The position numbers and the translations under genes are program-made. 64,000 nt of DNA from Pedococcus dokdonensis (GTDB lineage Bacteria; Actinomycetota; Actinomycetes; Actinomycetales; Dermatophilaceae), in assembly GCF_900104525.1 (NCBI RefSeq), contig NZ_LT629711.1, positions 1,922,001-1,986,000 on the forward strand, in the 5' to 3' direction. The notes beneath the pieces were generated by a model. It saw only the letters and a program-made list of their open reading frames with translations, made no database searches and was not told the origin of the DNA. Within the stretch, counting starts at the first letter, position 1, and every line of letters starts with the position of its first letter. Of this stretch, positions 37,189 through 49,817 are shown piece after piece.

Positions 37189-37257
37189 ACTTCTGGCCAC
37201 CCGTGCCGGGTGCAGCGCCCCGCGCGGGGCGCACACCGGCCATGGGTGGCCAGAAGT
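37189..37257. terminator. large bidirectional terminator-like inverted repeat
   Basis: ACTTCTGGCCACCC (37189-37202) pairs perfectly with GGGTGGCCAGAAGT (37244-37257), and the 41-nt loop contains a further GC palindrome (GCCCCGCGCGGGGC). It fills the gap between the converging Rv3235-like and secA genes. Confidence 0.7.
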
Positions 37258-37285
37258 GCGGAAGGGGTGGGTCAGGGGGTCGGAG

Positions 37286-40207
<2,922 letters not shown>

Positions 40208-40233
40208 GCAATATCTCCTGAAGTTTCTGATCT

Positions 40234-40280
40234 CCTGCCACGCCCCGGACGTCCACGGCCGTGCACCTCCGGGTGGCAGG
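40234..40280 (-). promoter_or_regulatory. secA leader hairpin
   Basis: CCTGCCAC (40234-40241) and GTGGCAGG (40273-40280) form an outer stem, and CCGGA (40245-40249) and TCCGG (40268-40272) an inner stem with a 3-nt bulge. It lies 27 nt before the secA GTG, and TAGCCTAGG on the minus strand near 40290 is a possible -10 region. It could be a 5'-UTR structure affecting secA translation. Nothing else is seen in 40208-40379. Confidence 0.4.
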
Positions 40281-40379
40281 GCCCGACCTAGGCTAGTCGA
40301 GTCGTCACACCGACGTGGACGCGCGGGCGGTGGACGCTCCCCAGGGCCGAACGTGCCGGTGCCTCCCCCGGTTCCATTC

Positions 40380-40682
40380 CTAGGGGGCGACGAGGTCCTG
40401 GTAGTCGGGGTGCCGCGCGATCCAGGCCGAGATGAACGGGCAGAGGGCCACGACGTCGTGCTCGGCCCGGGCCCGGACGTCGTCCAGCGCGCCCCGGGCC
40501 AGCGCCCCACCGACACCCTGCCCGGCGAACGCGTCATCGACCTCGGTGTGGGTGAAGACGATGTGGTCGCCCTTGAAGCGGTAGGCGGCGAACCCCGCCA
40601 GCTCCCCGTCGATACGGGCCTCGTAGCGGTGCTCGGCCGGGTTGTCGGCGACGGTCAGGGTGCTCGTGGGCCCAGTGTCCAT
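40380..40682 (-). CDS. GNAT-like N-acetyltransferase (YjdJ/Gcn5-related small family)
   Basis: A 100-aa single-domain acetyltransferase. [18 protein letters not shown] is followed by the acetyl-CoA loop [20 protein letters not shown] and the C-terminal [19 protein letters not shown]. This is the short YjdJ-type GNAT, whose substrate is unknown. ATG 40682 is preferred to a TTG 12 nt upstream. Confidence 0.88.
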   Translation of the reverse strand: MDTGPTSTLTVADNPAEHRYEARIDGELAGFAAYRFKGDHIVFTHTEVDDAFAGQGVGGALARGALDDVRARAEHDVVALCPFISAWIARHPDYQDLVAP

Positions 40683-40715
40683 GGGGCCAGCCAAGCACGA
40701 CTGTCAACGCGGCGG

Positions 40716-42080
40716 TCAGGCGACGGCCCCCACCTCGGCGTCCTCACCCTCGGCGTTCCAGGCCCCTCGCTCCGGCGAGCGCGAGATGGCCAGGCAGGCC
40801 AGGGCGGCGAACAGGCACAGCCCGCCCGCGGTGAGCCACGCGGTGAAGTAGTCGCCGGTGCTCTGGCGCACCCACCCGGCATACGAGGCGGCCACGCCGG
40901 CGCCCACCATGTGCGCCGCGAAGACCCACCCGAACACGACCCCGGACCGGGCCACGCCGAAGTGTCGGCGGCACAGCGCGATGGTCGGCGGCACGGTGGC
41001 GACCCAGTCGAGACCGTAGAAGACGATGAAGATGAACAGGTTCGGGTGGATGTCGGGCCCGAGCAGCGCCGGCACGAAGAGCAGCGAGAGCCCGCGGAAC
41101 CCGTAGTAGCCGCAGAGCAGCAGCCGTGGGTCGACCTTGTCGGTGAGCCAGCCGGAGGCGATCGTGCCGACCAGGTCGAAGACACCGATCAGGGCCAGCA
41201 GCCCGGCCGCGGTGGTCTCGGGCATGCCGTGGTCGTGGGCGGCGGGGATGAAGTGGGTGCCGATCAGCCCGTTGGTCGACCAGCCGCAGATCCAGAACGT
41301 CCCGAACAGGACCCAGAACGTGCGCGACCGGGTGCTGGCGCGCAGGGTGCGCACGGCCAGGCGGGCCGGCCCCACCTGCGACCCGGTGTGCCGCGTGGCC
41401 GGCTCGTCGAGTGGCTCACCGGGCTGGGCGCCGAGCGGCCGCAGGCCGAGGTCGGCGGGACGGTCGCGGACGACCAGGAGGACGAGCGGCACGAGCAGGA
41501 GCGCGGCCCCGGTGACCACCAGGGCCGACCAGCGCCACCCCGGTCCGGAGGCGAGTGCCGCGATGCCGGGCAGGAAGACCAGCTGGCCGGCGGCGCCGGC
41601 CGCGGAGAAGACCCCGGTGACCAGGCCGCGGCGGGACTCGACGAACCAGCGGTTCGCGACGATGGCGCCGAGCACGAGGGCCATGGCGCCGGCTCCGACG
41701 CCGACGAACACCCCCCAGAGCACCCACAGCTGCCACGGGGCGGTCATCACCGTGGTCAGCCCGCTGCCGACAGCCACCAGCACGAGGGCCAGGCTCACCA
41801 CCCGACGCAGGCCGAAGCGCTCCATGAGGGCAGCCGCGAACGGCGCGGTGATGCCGTAGATGACCAGGTTGGCCGTCACGGCCCCGGACGTCGTGGCGCG
41901 CGACCAGCCGAACTCGGACTCCAGCGGCTCGAGCAGCGCCCCCGTGGAGGACCGGAAGCCGGCGGCGGCCACCAGGGCGCCCAGGATGACGAGGGCGACC
42001 CACCAGGCACGGTGCACCCGTCGATGGCGCAGCGGTGGGGTCACGACAGCGTCGGCATGGCTGGCGGCAGGAATCGTCAC
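40716..42080 (-). CDS. MFS transporter, OFA/monocarboxylate-like
   Basis: A 454-aa protein with twelve predicted membrane helices in two halves and a central cytoplasmic loop (about residues 210-245). The loop after helix 2 reads MERFGLRRVV and the matching loop in the second half DKVDPRLLL, typical of MFS. GFRSSTGALLEPLESEFGWS at the first external loop resembles the oxalate:formate antiporter and monocarboxylate group. The substrate is not determined. Single gene. Confidence 0.85.
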   Translation of the reverse strand: MTIPAASHADAVVTPPLRHRRVHRAWWVALVILGALVAAAGFRSSTGALLEPLESEFGWSRATTSGAVTANLVIYGITAPFAAALMERFGLRRVVSLALVLVAVGSGLTTVMTAPWQLWVLWGVFVGVGAGAMALVLGAIVANRWFVESRRGLVTGVFSAAGAAGQLVFLPGIAALASGPGWRWSALVVTGAALLLVPLVLLVVRDRPADLGLRPLGAQPGEPLDEPATRHTGSQVGPARLAVRTLRASTRSRTFWVLFGTFWICGWSTNGLIGTHFIPAAHDHGMPETTAAGLLALIGVFDLVGTIASGWLTDKVDPRLLLCGYYGFRGLSLLFVPALLGPDIHPNLFIFIVFYGLDWVATVPPTIALCRRHFGVARSGVVFGWVFAAHMVGAGVAASYAGWVRQSTGDYFTAWLTAGGLCLFAALACLAISRSPERGAWNAEGEDAEVGAVA

Positions 42081-42247
42081 TGCCGCATGCTATCTGCCAG
42101 TCCACGGCCCCCGACAGCACATTCCCGACAACCCGCGCGCGGATCCCGCCACCCCGGACCTCAACCGTTCGGTCCGACCGGGCCGCGTCCCGGGCCCCTC
42201 CGGCCGGAGCCGCCCTACGATTCTGGTTCACCTGCCGAGGAGACGAA

Positions 42248-43687
42248 GTGACCGCACCGGCCCTCACGGACCGTCGCACGACCCGAACGACGGCGGCCAG
42301 CGGGCTCCCCTCGCGGGTCGCCGTGCTGCTGATCGGCGCGCTCCCCGTCCTGGTCGTCGTCGCTGCGATGCGGCCGGTCGCCGACCCCGACACGTTCTGG
42401 CACATCCACACCGGCCAGTTCCTCTGGCAGTCCCACCAGTTCTCGGGACCTGACCCCTGGTCGAGGTTCTCCAGCCTGCCCTGGGTGCTGCACGAGTGGC
42501 TTCCGGAGCTCGGCCTGGCCGGCCTGTTCCAGCTGGGCGGCTTCGCGGCCGTCGCCTGGGCGCAGGCCGTCCTCGACACCGCGCTGCTCGTCGTCGCCTA
42601 CCTGTGCGCCCGACGGCACGCCAACCCGCTGGTCTCGGCCATCACGGCACTGATCGCGTTCCTGGGGCTGACCGGGAGCCTGGCTGCACGCCCGCAGCTG
42701 GTGACCTTCGCGCTGACCGCCGTGGTCGTCTCGGTGTGGATCCGGACCGCCGAGGACGGCCGCCCGCGCTGGTGGCTGGTGGGGCTCGGCTGGGTCTGGG
42801 CGTGCTGCCACGGCATGTGGTTCGTCGGCGTCCTGGTCGGCGCGGCGACGGTGGTGGCGCTGGCCCTGGAGCGACGGCACTCCCCGCGCCAGCTGGCTCG
42901 CCTGGCGGCCGTCCCCGCGCTGTCGTTGGTGGCGGCGGCGGCGACCCCTGCCGGACCACGCCTCCTCCTCGTGCCGTTCCAGATCAGCGGCTTCACCGTC
43001 TACGTCGACGAGTGGCGGTCGCCCACGGTGCACGACGTCTTCTTCGTCGCCGTGCTGGTGATGGCCGTGCTGACCGCCGCGTGCTGGGCCCTGTCGACCC
43101 GCCGGGTGCCCCTCACTCTGGTGGTGCTGTGGTGCGCCGGTCTCGGGTGGGCCCTGGTCTACGGCCGCACCGTGGCGGTCGGCGCGATGACCCTGGTCCC
43201 CGTGCTCGCGGCCTCGGCGGCCCGGCTGCTCGGTGAGGACACCCCTGCGCGGATGCCGCGACCCGAGCGCCGGCTGGTGCTCGCCGGTCTCGTGCTGGCC
43301 GCCTGCGTGGGCGCCGCCGTCACCCCCGCGCTCGGGTCGGGCACCGGACCGCTGGTGCCCGGCGGCCTCTCCCCCGCCCTGGCCCAGCTCCCGGCCCGCA
43401 CCGTCGTCTTCAACGAGTACGGCACCGGGGGTTGGCTGATGCTCACCCAGCCCGATCTCGACCCGGTGGTGGACGAGCGCACCGAGATCTACACGACGCA
43501 GTACATGACGGCGTACACCGACGCGTTGATGGCGCGGGCCGGCTGGCAGGACACCGTCGAGCGCAGCGGCGCGACCGTCGCGGTGCTGCGCAAGGAGCAG
43601 CCGTTGTCGAGTGCGCTGCGGGCCGACGGCTGGCAGGTGGTCGGCACCGACGGCGAGTTCGCGATGTTCAGCGCACCCCGCCGCTGA
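42248..43687 (+). CDS. polytopic membrane protein, GT-C glycosyltransferase-like (paralogue 1)
   Basis: A 479-aa protein with about ten membrane helices. The first external loop contains [15 protein letters not shown], then [14 protein letters not shown], a pattern like the acidic-aromatic loop of GT-C glycosyltransferases. The block [20 protein letters not shown] is repeated almost word for word in the two proteins at 57113 and 58564, so the three are paralogues. The C-terminal 110 residues form an external domain. GTG 42248 has GAGGAGA upstream, and TACGAT at 42216-42221 is a candidate -10 box. Sugar transfer is inferred from fold only. Confidence 0.72.
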   Translation: MTAPALTDRRTTRTTAASGLPSRVAVLLIGALPVLVVVAAMRPVADPDTFWHIHTGQFLWQSHQFSGPDPWSRFSSLPWVLHEWLPELGLAGLFQLGGFAAVAWAQAVLDTALLVVAYLCARRHANPLVSAITALIAFLGLTGSLAARPQLVTFALTAVVVSVWIRTAEDGRPRWWLVGLGWVWACCHGMWFVGVLVGAATVVALALERRHSPRQLARLAAVPALSLVAAAATPAGPRLLLVPFQISGFTVYVDEWRSPTVHDVFFVAVLVMAVLTAACWALSTRRVPLTLVVLWCAGLGWALVYGRTVAVGAMTLVPVLAASAARLLGEDTPARMPRPERRLVLAGLVLAACVGAAVTPALGSGTGPLVPGGLSPALAQLPARTVVFNEYGTGGWLMLTQPDLDPVVDERTEIYTTQYMTAYTDALMARAGWQDTVERSGATVAVLRKEQPLSSALRADGWQVVGTDGEFAMFSAPRR

Positions 43688-44891
43688 GCCCGAGCCAACC
43701 GGCCATCTGCGCCAGCTCGTCGTCGAGCGCGACCCGGGCCGCGTCGGGCGCGCCGGGCTCCCAGTGCACCGCCTGCACGCGCAGCACCCCCGCCGCCCGG
43801 TCGGCCTTGAGGTCGCACCGGGCGACCAGCTCGTCGCCGAACAGGAACGGCAGCACGTAGTAGCCGTGCACCCGCTGCGGCGCCGGCACGTAGATCTCGA
43901 GCCTGAAGTCCATGCCGAACAACGCGGCGGTGCGGTCGCGCTGCCAGACCAACGAGTCGAACGGGCTGAGCAACGCCTGCGCGTGCACCTTCCGGGGGCG
44001 GCGGGCTTCCGGATGCAGGTATGCCGGGCGGCGCCAGCCCTCGATGGTGGCCGGCACGAGCGCCCCCTCGGCCACGAGTGACTCGAGGGCCGGGCGGGCC
44101 TGCTCGGGCTTGAGCCGGAAGTAGTCGCGCAGGCACTGCTCGGTGCCCACCCCGTGGGCCCGTGCCGCGATCAGCACCAGCTCGCGGAAGGCGACGTCGT
44201 GCGCAGGGCGGCCGGCCGGGTCGGCCAGCCGGTCGGCGACGGGACCGGGGAAGACGCGGTGCAGCGCGGCATACCGTCGCTCGAACTGGCTGGTCCGGCC
44301 GGCACTGCTGATCTGGCCCGCCCAGAACAGGTGCTCGAGGGCGCTCTTGACCAGCGACCAGTTCCAGCCCCACTCGTCGCGCTGGCGCGGCAGGTCGTGC
44401 TCGAGCGCCGCCTCGAGGGCGCGCGAGGTGATCGGGCCGCGCGCGGTGACCTCGGCCAGCACCGCGTCGACGAGCTCGGGGTGGTCGCGGGCGACCCGCT
44501 GCATGCCACCCCACGAGTCCTGCAGGGCGCGCGACATCCGGAAGTCCAGCAGCGGCCAGGTGGACGGCGGGATCAGGCTCGCCTCGTGGGCCCAGTACTC
44601 GACCAGGCGGCGCGGCGCCCGGTCGCGGGCCCGGTCGAGCAGCGCGGTGTCGTAGGGACCGAGCCGAGAGAAGAACGGGAGGTACTGGCTGCGGGTCACG
44701 ACGTTGACGCTGTCGATCTGGACGATCTGGACCCGGTCGACGACCCGTTGCAGGTGCCGCATCGTGGCGGTGCCGGGGGCCGGCCGGGGGTCGGCGAACC
44801 CCTGGGCGGCCAGCGCGATGCGACGGGCCTGCGCGCGACTGAGCCGCACCGGGGTGGGCGGGGCGGCCGGCTGGTCGGCCGGGAGGCTCAT
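43668..44891 (-). CDS. YcaQ/AlkX-type DNA glycosylase (winged-helix, DUF1006)
   Basis: A 407-aa member of the winged-helix glycosylase family that removes alkylated bases and unhooks interstrand crosslinks. The catalytic region reads [20 protein letters not shown]; the Q-I-D there fits the QxD motif of the YcaQ/AlkX branch rather than QxQ of AlkZ. Other conserved pieces are [11 protein letters not shown] and [20 protein letters not shown]. Its ATG overlaps the stop of the response regulator (ATGA), so they share an operon. Confidence 0.88.
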   Translation of the reverse strand: MSLPADQPAAPPTPVRLSRAQARRIALAAQGFADPRPAPGTATMRHLQRVVDRVQIVQIDSVNVVTRSQYLPFFSRLGPYDTALLDRARDRAPRRLVEYWAHEASLIPPSTWPLLDFRMSRALQDSWGGMQRVARDHPELVDAVLAEVTARGPITSRALEAALEHDLPRQRDEWGWNWSLVKSALEHLFWAGQISSAGRTSQFERRYAALHRVFPGPVADRLADPAGRPAHDVAFRELVLIAARAHGVGTEQCLRDYFRLKPEQARPALESLVAEGALVPATIEGWRRPAYLHPEARRPRKVHAQALLSPFDSLVWQRDRTAALFGMDFRLEIYVPAPQRVHGYYVLPFLFGDELVARCDLKADRAAGVLRVQAVHWEPGAPDAARVALDDELAQMAGWLGLSGGVR

Positions 44892-45589
44892 TCGCCGGGT
44901 TCGAGCAGGTTCTCGCGCACCGCGTACATGGCCGCCTCCATGCGCGAGTGCAGCTGGAGCTTCTCGAGGATGTTGCGGACGTGGTTCTTCACGGTGTTCT
45001 CGGAGATGAACAGCTGGTGCGCGATCTCCTTGTTGGCCAGGCCCCGTGCCACCAGCCGCAGCACCTCGAGCTCGCGGTCGGTCAGGCGCGGCGCCCCGAC
45101 CCCGCTCGGTCGCTCACCCTGTCGCTTGCTCATGTGGGCGAACTCGGCGAGCAGCTTGGAGGCCATCGAGGGGGAGAGCAGCGAGTCGCCGTTGTGGACC
45201 GCCCGCACGCCGTCGGCGATCTCCTCACCCGGCACGTCCTTGAGCAGGTAGCCGTTGGCCCCGGCCTTGACCGCCTCGTAGAGGTCGGACTCCTCGTCGG
45301 ACATGGTCAGCATGATGATCTTGGTCGACGGCACCAGGGCCTTGATGGTCTGGCAGGCCTGGATGCCGGAGGTGTGCGGCATGCGCACGTCCATCAGCAC
45401 GACGTCGGGCAGCAGCTCGACGGTGCGGTCGACCGCCTCCTTGCCGTCGCCGGCCTCGCCCACGATCTCGATGTCGTCGTCCTGCGACACGACCATCTGG
45501 AGACCGCGGCGGTAGAGGACGTGGTCATCGGCGATGACGACCCGGATCGGGTCGACACCGCCATTCTGACCTGCATCCCCATTTGTCAC
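44888..45589 (-). CDS. NarL/LuxR-family response regulator
   Basis: About 233 aa. A receiver domain ([18 protein letters not shown], phosphoacceptor in VVLMDVRMP, Lys in GYLLKDVP) is joined to a LuxR-type HTH ([36 protein letters not shown]). The start could be the ATG at 45598 or the GTG at 45589; CAGTAT stands 7 nt before the GTG and favours it as a leaderless start. No kinase is adjacent. The coupled YcaQ gene suggests a stress or DNA-damage setting, which is inference. Confidence 0.9.
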   Translation of the reverse strand: MTNGDAGQNGGVDPIRVVIADDHVLYRRGLQMVVSQDDDIEIVGEAGDGKEAVDRTVELLPDVVLMDVRMPHTSGIQACQTIKALVPSTKIIMLTMSDEESDLYEAVKAGANGYLLKDVPGEEIADGVRAVHNGDSLLSPSMASKLLAEFAHMSKRQGERPSGVGAPRLTDRELEVLRLVARGLANKEIAHQLFISENTVKNHVRNILEKLQLHSRMEAAMYAVRENLLEPGE

Positions 45590-45613
45590 GAAGCACATAC
45601 TGTCACGGCAGCC

Positions 45614-45659
45614 CGACGACGCCGGACGAAACGCCCCGAGGGGCCGTCCGGCGTCGTCG
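45614..45659. terminator. 14-bp stem-loop terminator downstream of hpf
   Basis: CGACGACGCCGGAC (45614-45627) pairs perfectly with GTCCGGCGTCGTCG (45646-45659), between the hpf stop and the response regulator start. Confidence 0.7.
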
Positions 45660-45680
45660 CGTGCGGGATGCTGCGCGGCC

Positions 45681-46339
45681 TCAGGAGACCTTGCGCTCGG
45701 TCCCCTCGCCGTCCGTCACGTCGAGGTGGATCACGCCGTAGGACCAGCCACGGCGGCGGTAGACGACGCTCGGCTGGTCGGTTTCCTCGTCGTGGTAGAG
45801 GTAGAAGTCGTGCCCGACCAGCTCCATCTCGCGGACCGCCTGGTCGAGGGCCATCGGCACGGTCGCGTGGATCTTCTCGCGGATCTCCACCGGAGAGTCG
45901 CCCTGGGCACCGAACGGTCCGTCACCACCGTCGACCCCGTCGTGGACGTGGTCCTCGCCGAGCGCATCGGGCTCACGGATCCGCGCCGTGGCCGCGGCCA
46001 CCGACTCGGGGGCGTGCCGGCCACGGTGCACCCGCTTGCGGTCCTGGGCCCGCCTCAGCCGCTCCATCAGCTTGTCGAGCGCCAGGTCGAGCGCCGCGTA
46101 CTTGTCGTCCAGACATGCCTCGGCCCGCACGATCGGGCCCTTCACGTGACAGGTGATCTCGACCCGTTCGCAGGCCTTGGCCTGCCGCTTGTTGGGCTCG
46201 TGGCTCACGATGACGTCCACGCGCTGCACCCGGGGGCGAGCTGCGGGATCTTGGCGAGCTTTTCGTCGAGGTGGTCACGGAATCGGTCTGAGACCTGCAT
46301 GTGGCGTCCGGTGACGACAATCTCCACGGTGTCCTCCAT
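45681..46339 (-). pseudogene. hpf: long ribosome hibernation-promoting factor, interrupted by one frameshift
   Basis: The first frame (ATG 46339) begins EDTVEIVVTGRHMQVSDRFR, the HPF N-terminal domain, and fails after LAKIPQLAP. From 46229 another frame continues VQRVDVIVSHEPNKRQAKAC through the linker to the C-terminal dimerisation domain (DFYLYHDEETDQPSVVYRRR). One extra C in the CCCCC run (46232-46236) restores LAPRVQRVDV and about 219 aa, normal for the long HPF that dimerises 70S ribosomes into 100S particles. Position between secA and comF matches Rv3241c. Such a conserved gene is probably intact in the living cell. Confidence 0.88.
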
Positions 46340-46438
46340 GGGGTTCGGCGAGTAGGTGGGTCGGGCTGCGAGCCCGCGCTCAACCGCGGCAGCACCTCCC
46401 GGGCCTCGCCCGGCCCTGCGGCTCCGCTCCCTGCCGTA

Positions 46439-46469
46439 GGGCGCCGTCCGGACCGCGTCCGAGGCGCCC
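46439..46469. terminator. hairpin between comF and hpf
   Basis: GGGCGCC (46439-46445) and GGCGCCC (46463-46469) can pair. It could end comF transcription or lie in the hpf leader. No gene is seen in 46340-46551. Confidence 0.4.
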
Positions 46470-46551
46470 TGTTCGCGTGCCGAGCACGGGGGCCAGGGGG
46501 GCCATGTACCGACGGTAGACCACCCCGGAGGTTTGCGACACAGGGATTGCC

Positions 46552-47430
46552 TCAACGTTTGCCCCGAGTCTGCTGGGCGGGTCCTGAACGGGCCGCCCGA
46601 CCTGCGGGGACGGCCCCGGACGCGGGTGGCGGCTGTCCGGATCGTGGATGACGAGCGGCATCCGCACGGCGCTGCGTCGCGCAGACCGTGGCCGCCACGA
46701 CCACCCGCGCACCGGCTGCGCCGAGGGCCCGCGCGGCCTCGACCAGGGTGGCGCCGGTGGTCAGCACGTCGTCGACGACGACGCAGGCGGCCCCGCGCAC
46801 GACGGGCTCCCAGCGCGTGGTCACGGTCATCGAGTGCTCGAGGTTGACGGCCCGCTCGCGCGCTGCGAGCCCGGCCTGGTCGGCGACCCTGCGCCGGGGC
46901 GCGAGGGCCTCGGCGACGACGAGCTCCGCGGCGGCGTATCCCCCGACCGCCACCCGCGCCACGGCGACCAGCGGCGCGTCACCGCGGCGCCGGCGGGCAG
47001 CTGCCGACGACGGGACCGGCACGACGAGGACCGGGCCGTTCGCACCGGCCAGGACCGCGAGCAGCTCGGGTGACGCACCGACCGCGGCATCGACGGACTC
47101 GGCCAGGAGGGCGCCCAAGACGCCCGCGTGCTGTCGACGGCCGTCGTCCTTGTAGGCGCTGACGACGGCGGCCAGCGCCTCGGCATACCGGCCGGCGCTG
47201 TGCACCGTGGGGAGCCCGGGCGGGCAGGGGCGCGGCCGCACCTGCCGGGGTCCGGTGGGCCACCGGCAGGCCGCCAGGTCGGCGGCGCACCGAGCACACA
47301 GCGGGTCGTCGGGGCAACCGCACACCGCACAGTCGACCGGGAGGGCGAGGGCGCCCAGGTCGCGCAGCGCATCGACGGGCCCCGATGACCGGGCGGCTCC
47401 CGGTCGCGCACCACGCGTCGTCGACCACAT
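46552..47430 (-). CDS. comF: ComF-family phosphoribosyltransferase-like protein
   Basis: A 292-aa protein. An N-terminal zinc-ribbon region (DCAVCGCPDDPLCARCAADL) is followed by a PRTase fold with the PRPP loop VVVDDVLTTGATLVEAARAL near residue 245. In competent bacteria ComF helps DNA entry; in actinobacteria the role is open. The synteny hpf-comF-lpqB matches Rv3241c-Rv3242c-Rv3244c. ATG 47430 is chosen because the open frame above it is antisense to the kinase gene. The C-terminal 40 residues are low complexity. Confidence 0.85.
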   Translation of the reverse strand: MWSTTRGARPGAARSSGPVDALRDLGALALPVDCAVCGCPDDPLCARCAADLAACRWPTGPRQVRPRPCPPGLPTVHSAGRYAEALAAVVSAYKDDGRRQHAGVLGALLAESVDAAVGASPELLAVLAGANGPVLVVPVPSSAAARRRRGDAPLVAVARVAVGGYAAAELVVAEALAPRRRVADQAGLAARERAVNLEHSMTVTTRWEPVVRGAACVVVDDVLTTGATLVEAARALGAAGARVVVAATVCATQRRADAARHPRSGQPPPASGAVPAGRAARSGPAQQTRGKR

Positions 47431-47493
47431 CGTCCCAGCGTGGGCCACCGGTGTGTTGCCACCGATTGGGCAGCGCGAGCGTGTGGACACGAC

Positions 47494-47519
47494 TAGTCTG
47501 GGGCACGGCCTGTGGACAA
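47494..47519 (+). promoter_or_regulatory. promoter of the sensor kinase with an adjacent DnaA-like box
   Basis: TAGTCT (47494-47499) is a good -10 box, with GTGTGG about 17 nt upstream. TGTGGACAA (47511-47519) is the reverse of TTGTCCACA and lies just downstream of the expected transcription start, where a bound protein could repress. It lies in the divergent gap with comF. Confidence 0.4.
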
Positions 47520-47556
47520 CTGCTGGGCGCCGGGGAACATGAGACGGGAGGCGGGT

Positions 47557-49170
47557 ATGCGGTGGCTGCCCCACCTTGCCGTCTCCACCCGGCTCCGCCT
47601 GTCGATGGCCCTCGTGGCCGCCATGTTCGCCTACATCGACGGCAGCCTCGTCACGGCACTGCCGTGGATCCTGCTCGTCGTCACCCTCGACCTCGCTGCG
47701 GCCAGCCTCGGCTACCTCACCGTCATCCAGGGGGCGTTCCGGCAGACCCAGCTGATCGCCCTCCTCGTGGTCGAGACCGTCTCGGCGGGCATCGGGATGG
47801 GCTCCGAGGGCTCGTGGTCCAAGCTCCTCATCATCATCCCCGCCTACCACGCGGGCTCCCGGTTCGCCCGGAAGGGCGCGATCGGTGCCCCCATCGTCGG
47901 GATCGGCGTCGCCCTCCTGACGACCATGTGGCTGGACCAGCTCACGCCGGCCGAGTCGCAGCTGATCGGGTTGGCCACCCTGCTCGCCGTGCTGTTCGGC
48001 CTGCTCGGGGCGTGGTCGCGGGAGCTCGAGCCCGAAGAGGTGCTCCCGGACGCCAACGTCGCCGCTGAGGCGAGCCTGCTGCTGCGCCGGCTGCACGAGC
48101 TCGCCGACACCCTCGACACCGGCTTCGACGCCCCCGGCTCCGCCGAGATGGCGCTCCAGGACCTCAGCAACCAGATGCGGTCGGCGCGCAGTGCGATCCT
48201 CGTCGGCTACGGCGACGACCCCGCCGTGCCGCTGGCGATCCGTGGGGCCGACCGCACCCCGTGGCCGGACCCGATGGAGCCGGACTCCGTGCTCGCCTGG
48301 ACCTGGCGGCGCGGCGAGGCCACCCTCACCGAGTGGAAGGACGACCTGGTCGCGCGCTCGGTGATCGTGGTGCCGCTCAACGACGACCAGGGCGACCGCC
48401 TCGGCCTCCTGGTCGCCGACCGACCCCTCGTGACGCCGTTCCGCGAGGAAGACCTCGCCGCCGCGCAGGGTGTGGCCGACCGCCACGCCGCCAACATCGA
48501 CCTGTCGGTGCTGTTCGCCGGCCTGCGCGAACGGGCCGGGCTCGAGGAGCGCGAGCGGCTGGCCCGCGAGATGCACGACGGCATCGCCCAGGAGATGGTC
48601 GCGCTGGGCTTCGGCATCGACGCGGTGCGGCGCAAGGCCCGCGGCCTCGACTCCCCCATCGCCGACGAGCTGGACGCGCTGCGCGTCGACGTGTCGCGGG
48701 TGCTGGGCGACCTGCGGCTGCACATCGCCGACCTGCGCATCGCCGTGCGCCCCGACACCGGCCTGGGAGCCATGATCGGCGCCCGCCTCCAGCACTTCGG
48801 GTCCTCGTCCGGCGTGACCACCCGCATGCACCTCAGCGAGACCGGCTTCCGCCTGCCGGCCCACACCGAGGTCCTCATCTACCGGCTCTTCCTCCGGATG
48901 CTCGCCGACGCGCGGCACTCGCTCAACGCCGAGACCGTCGAGGTCCGGCTCAACGTCGCGGCACCCCGGGTCGAGCTCTGGATGGCGCACGACGGCACCA
49001 GCACGCTGACCGAGCGCGACTTCGTCGACCACCCGCTGCTCAGCCTCGGCGGCGAGATCACCATCGAACCCTACGGCGGCGAAGGTGTCGCCCTCCGCAT
49101 GCGCATGCGCGCCCGCGGCGCCGCCCCGTCGGCAACGTTGTCCAACGAAAGGATCCCCCAGCCGTCATGA
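47557..49170 (+). CDS. NarX-like sensor histidine kinase with degenerate ATP-binding domain
   Basis: A 537-aa protein. An N-terminal membrane domain of five or six helices (residues about 8-150) precedes a GAF-like domain (about 190-320) and a HisKA_3 helix with the phosphoacceptor His in LAREMHDGIAQEMVALGFG (His near 340). The HATPase part is odd: the N-box position reads IYRLFLRMLADARHSLNAET and the G-box position WMAHDGTSTLTE, lacking the expected Asn and DxGxG. It may not bind ATP normally. ATG 47557 has GGGAGG; ATG 47539 is an alternative. The response regulator overlaps its end (ATGA). Confidence 0.85.
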   Translation: MRWLPHLAVSTRLRLSMALVAAMFAYIDGSLVTALPWILLVVTLDLAAASLGYLTVIQGAFRQTQLIALLVVETVSAGIGMGSEGSWSKLLIIIPAYHAGSRFARKGAIGAPIVGIGVALLTTMWLDQLTPAESQLIGLATLLAVLFGLLGAWSRELEPEEVLPDANVAAEASLLLRRLHELADTLDTGFDAPGSAEMALQDLSNQMRSARSAILVGYGDDPAVPLAIRGADRTPWPDPMEPDSVLAWTWRRGEATLTEWKDDLVARSVIVVPLNDDQGDRLGLLVADRPLVTPFREEDLAAAQGVADRHAANIDLSVLFAGLRERAGLEERERLAREMHDGIAQEMVALGFGIDAVRRKARGLDSPIADELDALRVDVSRVLGDLRLHIADLRIAVRPDTGLGAMIGARLQHFGSSSGVTTRMHLSETGFRLPAHTEVLIYRLFLRMLADARHSLNAETVEVRLNVAAPRVELWMAHDGTSTLTERDFVDHPLLSLGGEITIEPYGGEGVALRMRMRARGAAPSATLSNERIPQPS

Positions 49171-49817
49171 CCATCAACGTCGTGGTGATCGACGACCACA
49201 CCCTCGTGCGCGAAGCCGTCTGCCGCATGATCGACAGCGAGCCCGACCTCGCCGTCGTCGGTCAGGCCGGTGGCATCGCCGAGGGGCGCACCGTCCTCGC
49301 CCAGAACCTCATCCACGTCCTGGTCGTCGACGTGTCGATGCCCGACGGCTCCGGCCTGGTGCTGGCGCGGGCCGCCCGCGAGGCCTCGCCCCGGCTCGGC
49401 ATCGTCGTGCTGACCATGCACAACGACGACGAGACCCTGCTCGAGGCGCTCGACCTCGGCGCGTCGGCGCTGGTCCTCAAGTCCGCGCCCTCCGACGAGG
49501 TCATCGCGGCCGTCCGACGGGCCGCGGTCGCGCCCGACGCCTTCATGGCCACCGGGCTCGCCGAGGCGCTGCGTCGTCGCGACTCCAGCGACAAGCCGCG
49601 CCTGACTCCCCGTGAGGCCGAGGTGCTCGACCGGCTCGTCGCCGGCGACTCCATCGCCGCCGTCGCCAAGAAGCTCTACATGAGCGAGTCGACGGTCAAG
49701 ACCCACGTCTCCAAGGTCTACGAGAAGCTCGGCGCCCACAACCGGGCCTCGGCCGTGATGTCGGCCCTGCGGCTGGGCCTGGTCAAGGCCGAGTCCGTCG
49801 GGCACGCCCGGCACTGA
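49167..49817 (+). CDS. NarL/LuxR-family response regulator, partner of the upstream kinase
   Basis: A 216-aa protein. A receiver (NVVVIDDHTLVREAVCRMID, phosphoacceptor Asp in VLVVDVSMPDGSG) is joined to a LuxR HTH (LTPREAEVLDRLVAGDSIAA, SESTVKTHVSKVYEKL). At the conserved Lys position of the receiver it reads LVLKSAPSDE, which is intact. It lies between the kinase and the second Tad locus, so pilus genes are its most likely targets by position. Its last codon and stop begin the 22-bp tandem repeat. Confidence 0.92.
   Translation: MTINVVVIDDHTLVREAVCRMIDSEPDLAVVGQAGGIAEGRTVLAQNLIHVLVVDVSMPDGSGLVLARAAREASPRLGIVVLTMHNDDETLLEALDLGASALVLKSAPSDEVIAAVRRAAVAPDAFMATGLAEALRRRDSSDKPRLTPREAEVLDRLVAGDSIAAVAKKLYMSESTVKTHVSKVYEKLGAHNRASAVMSALRLGLVKAESVGHARH

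Noticed and set aside
47431..49032. Long N-terminal extension of ComF reading antisense through the sensor kinase gene
   Set aside because: The extra 534 codons have no domain and mirror the kinase codons; the ComF family starts near 47430.
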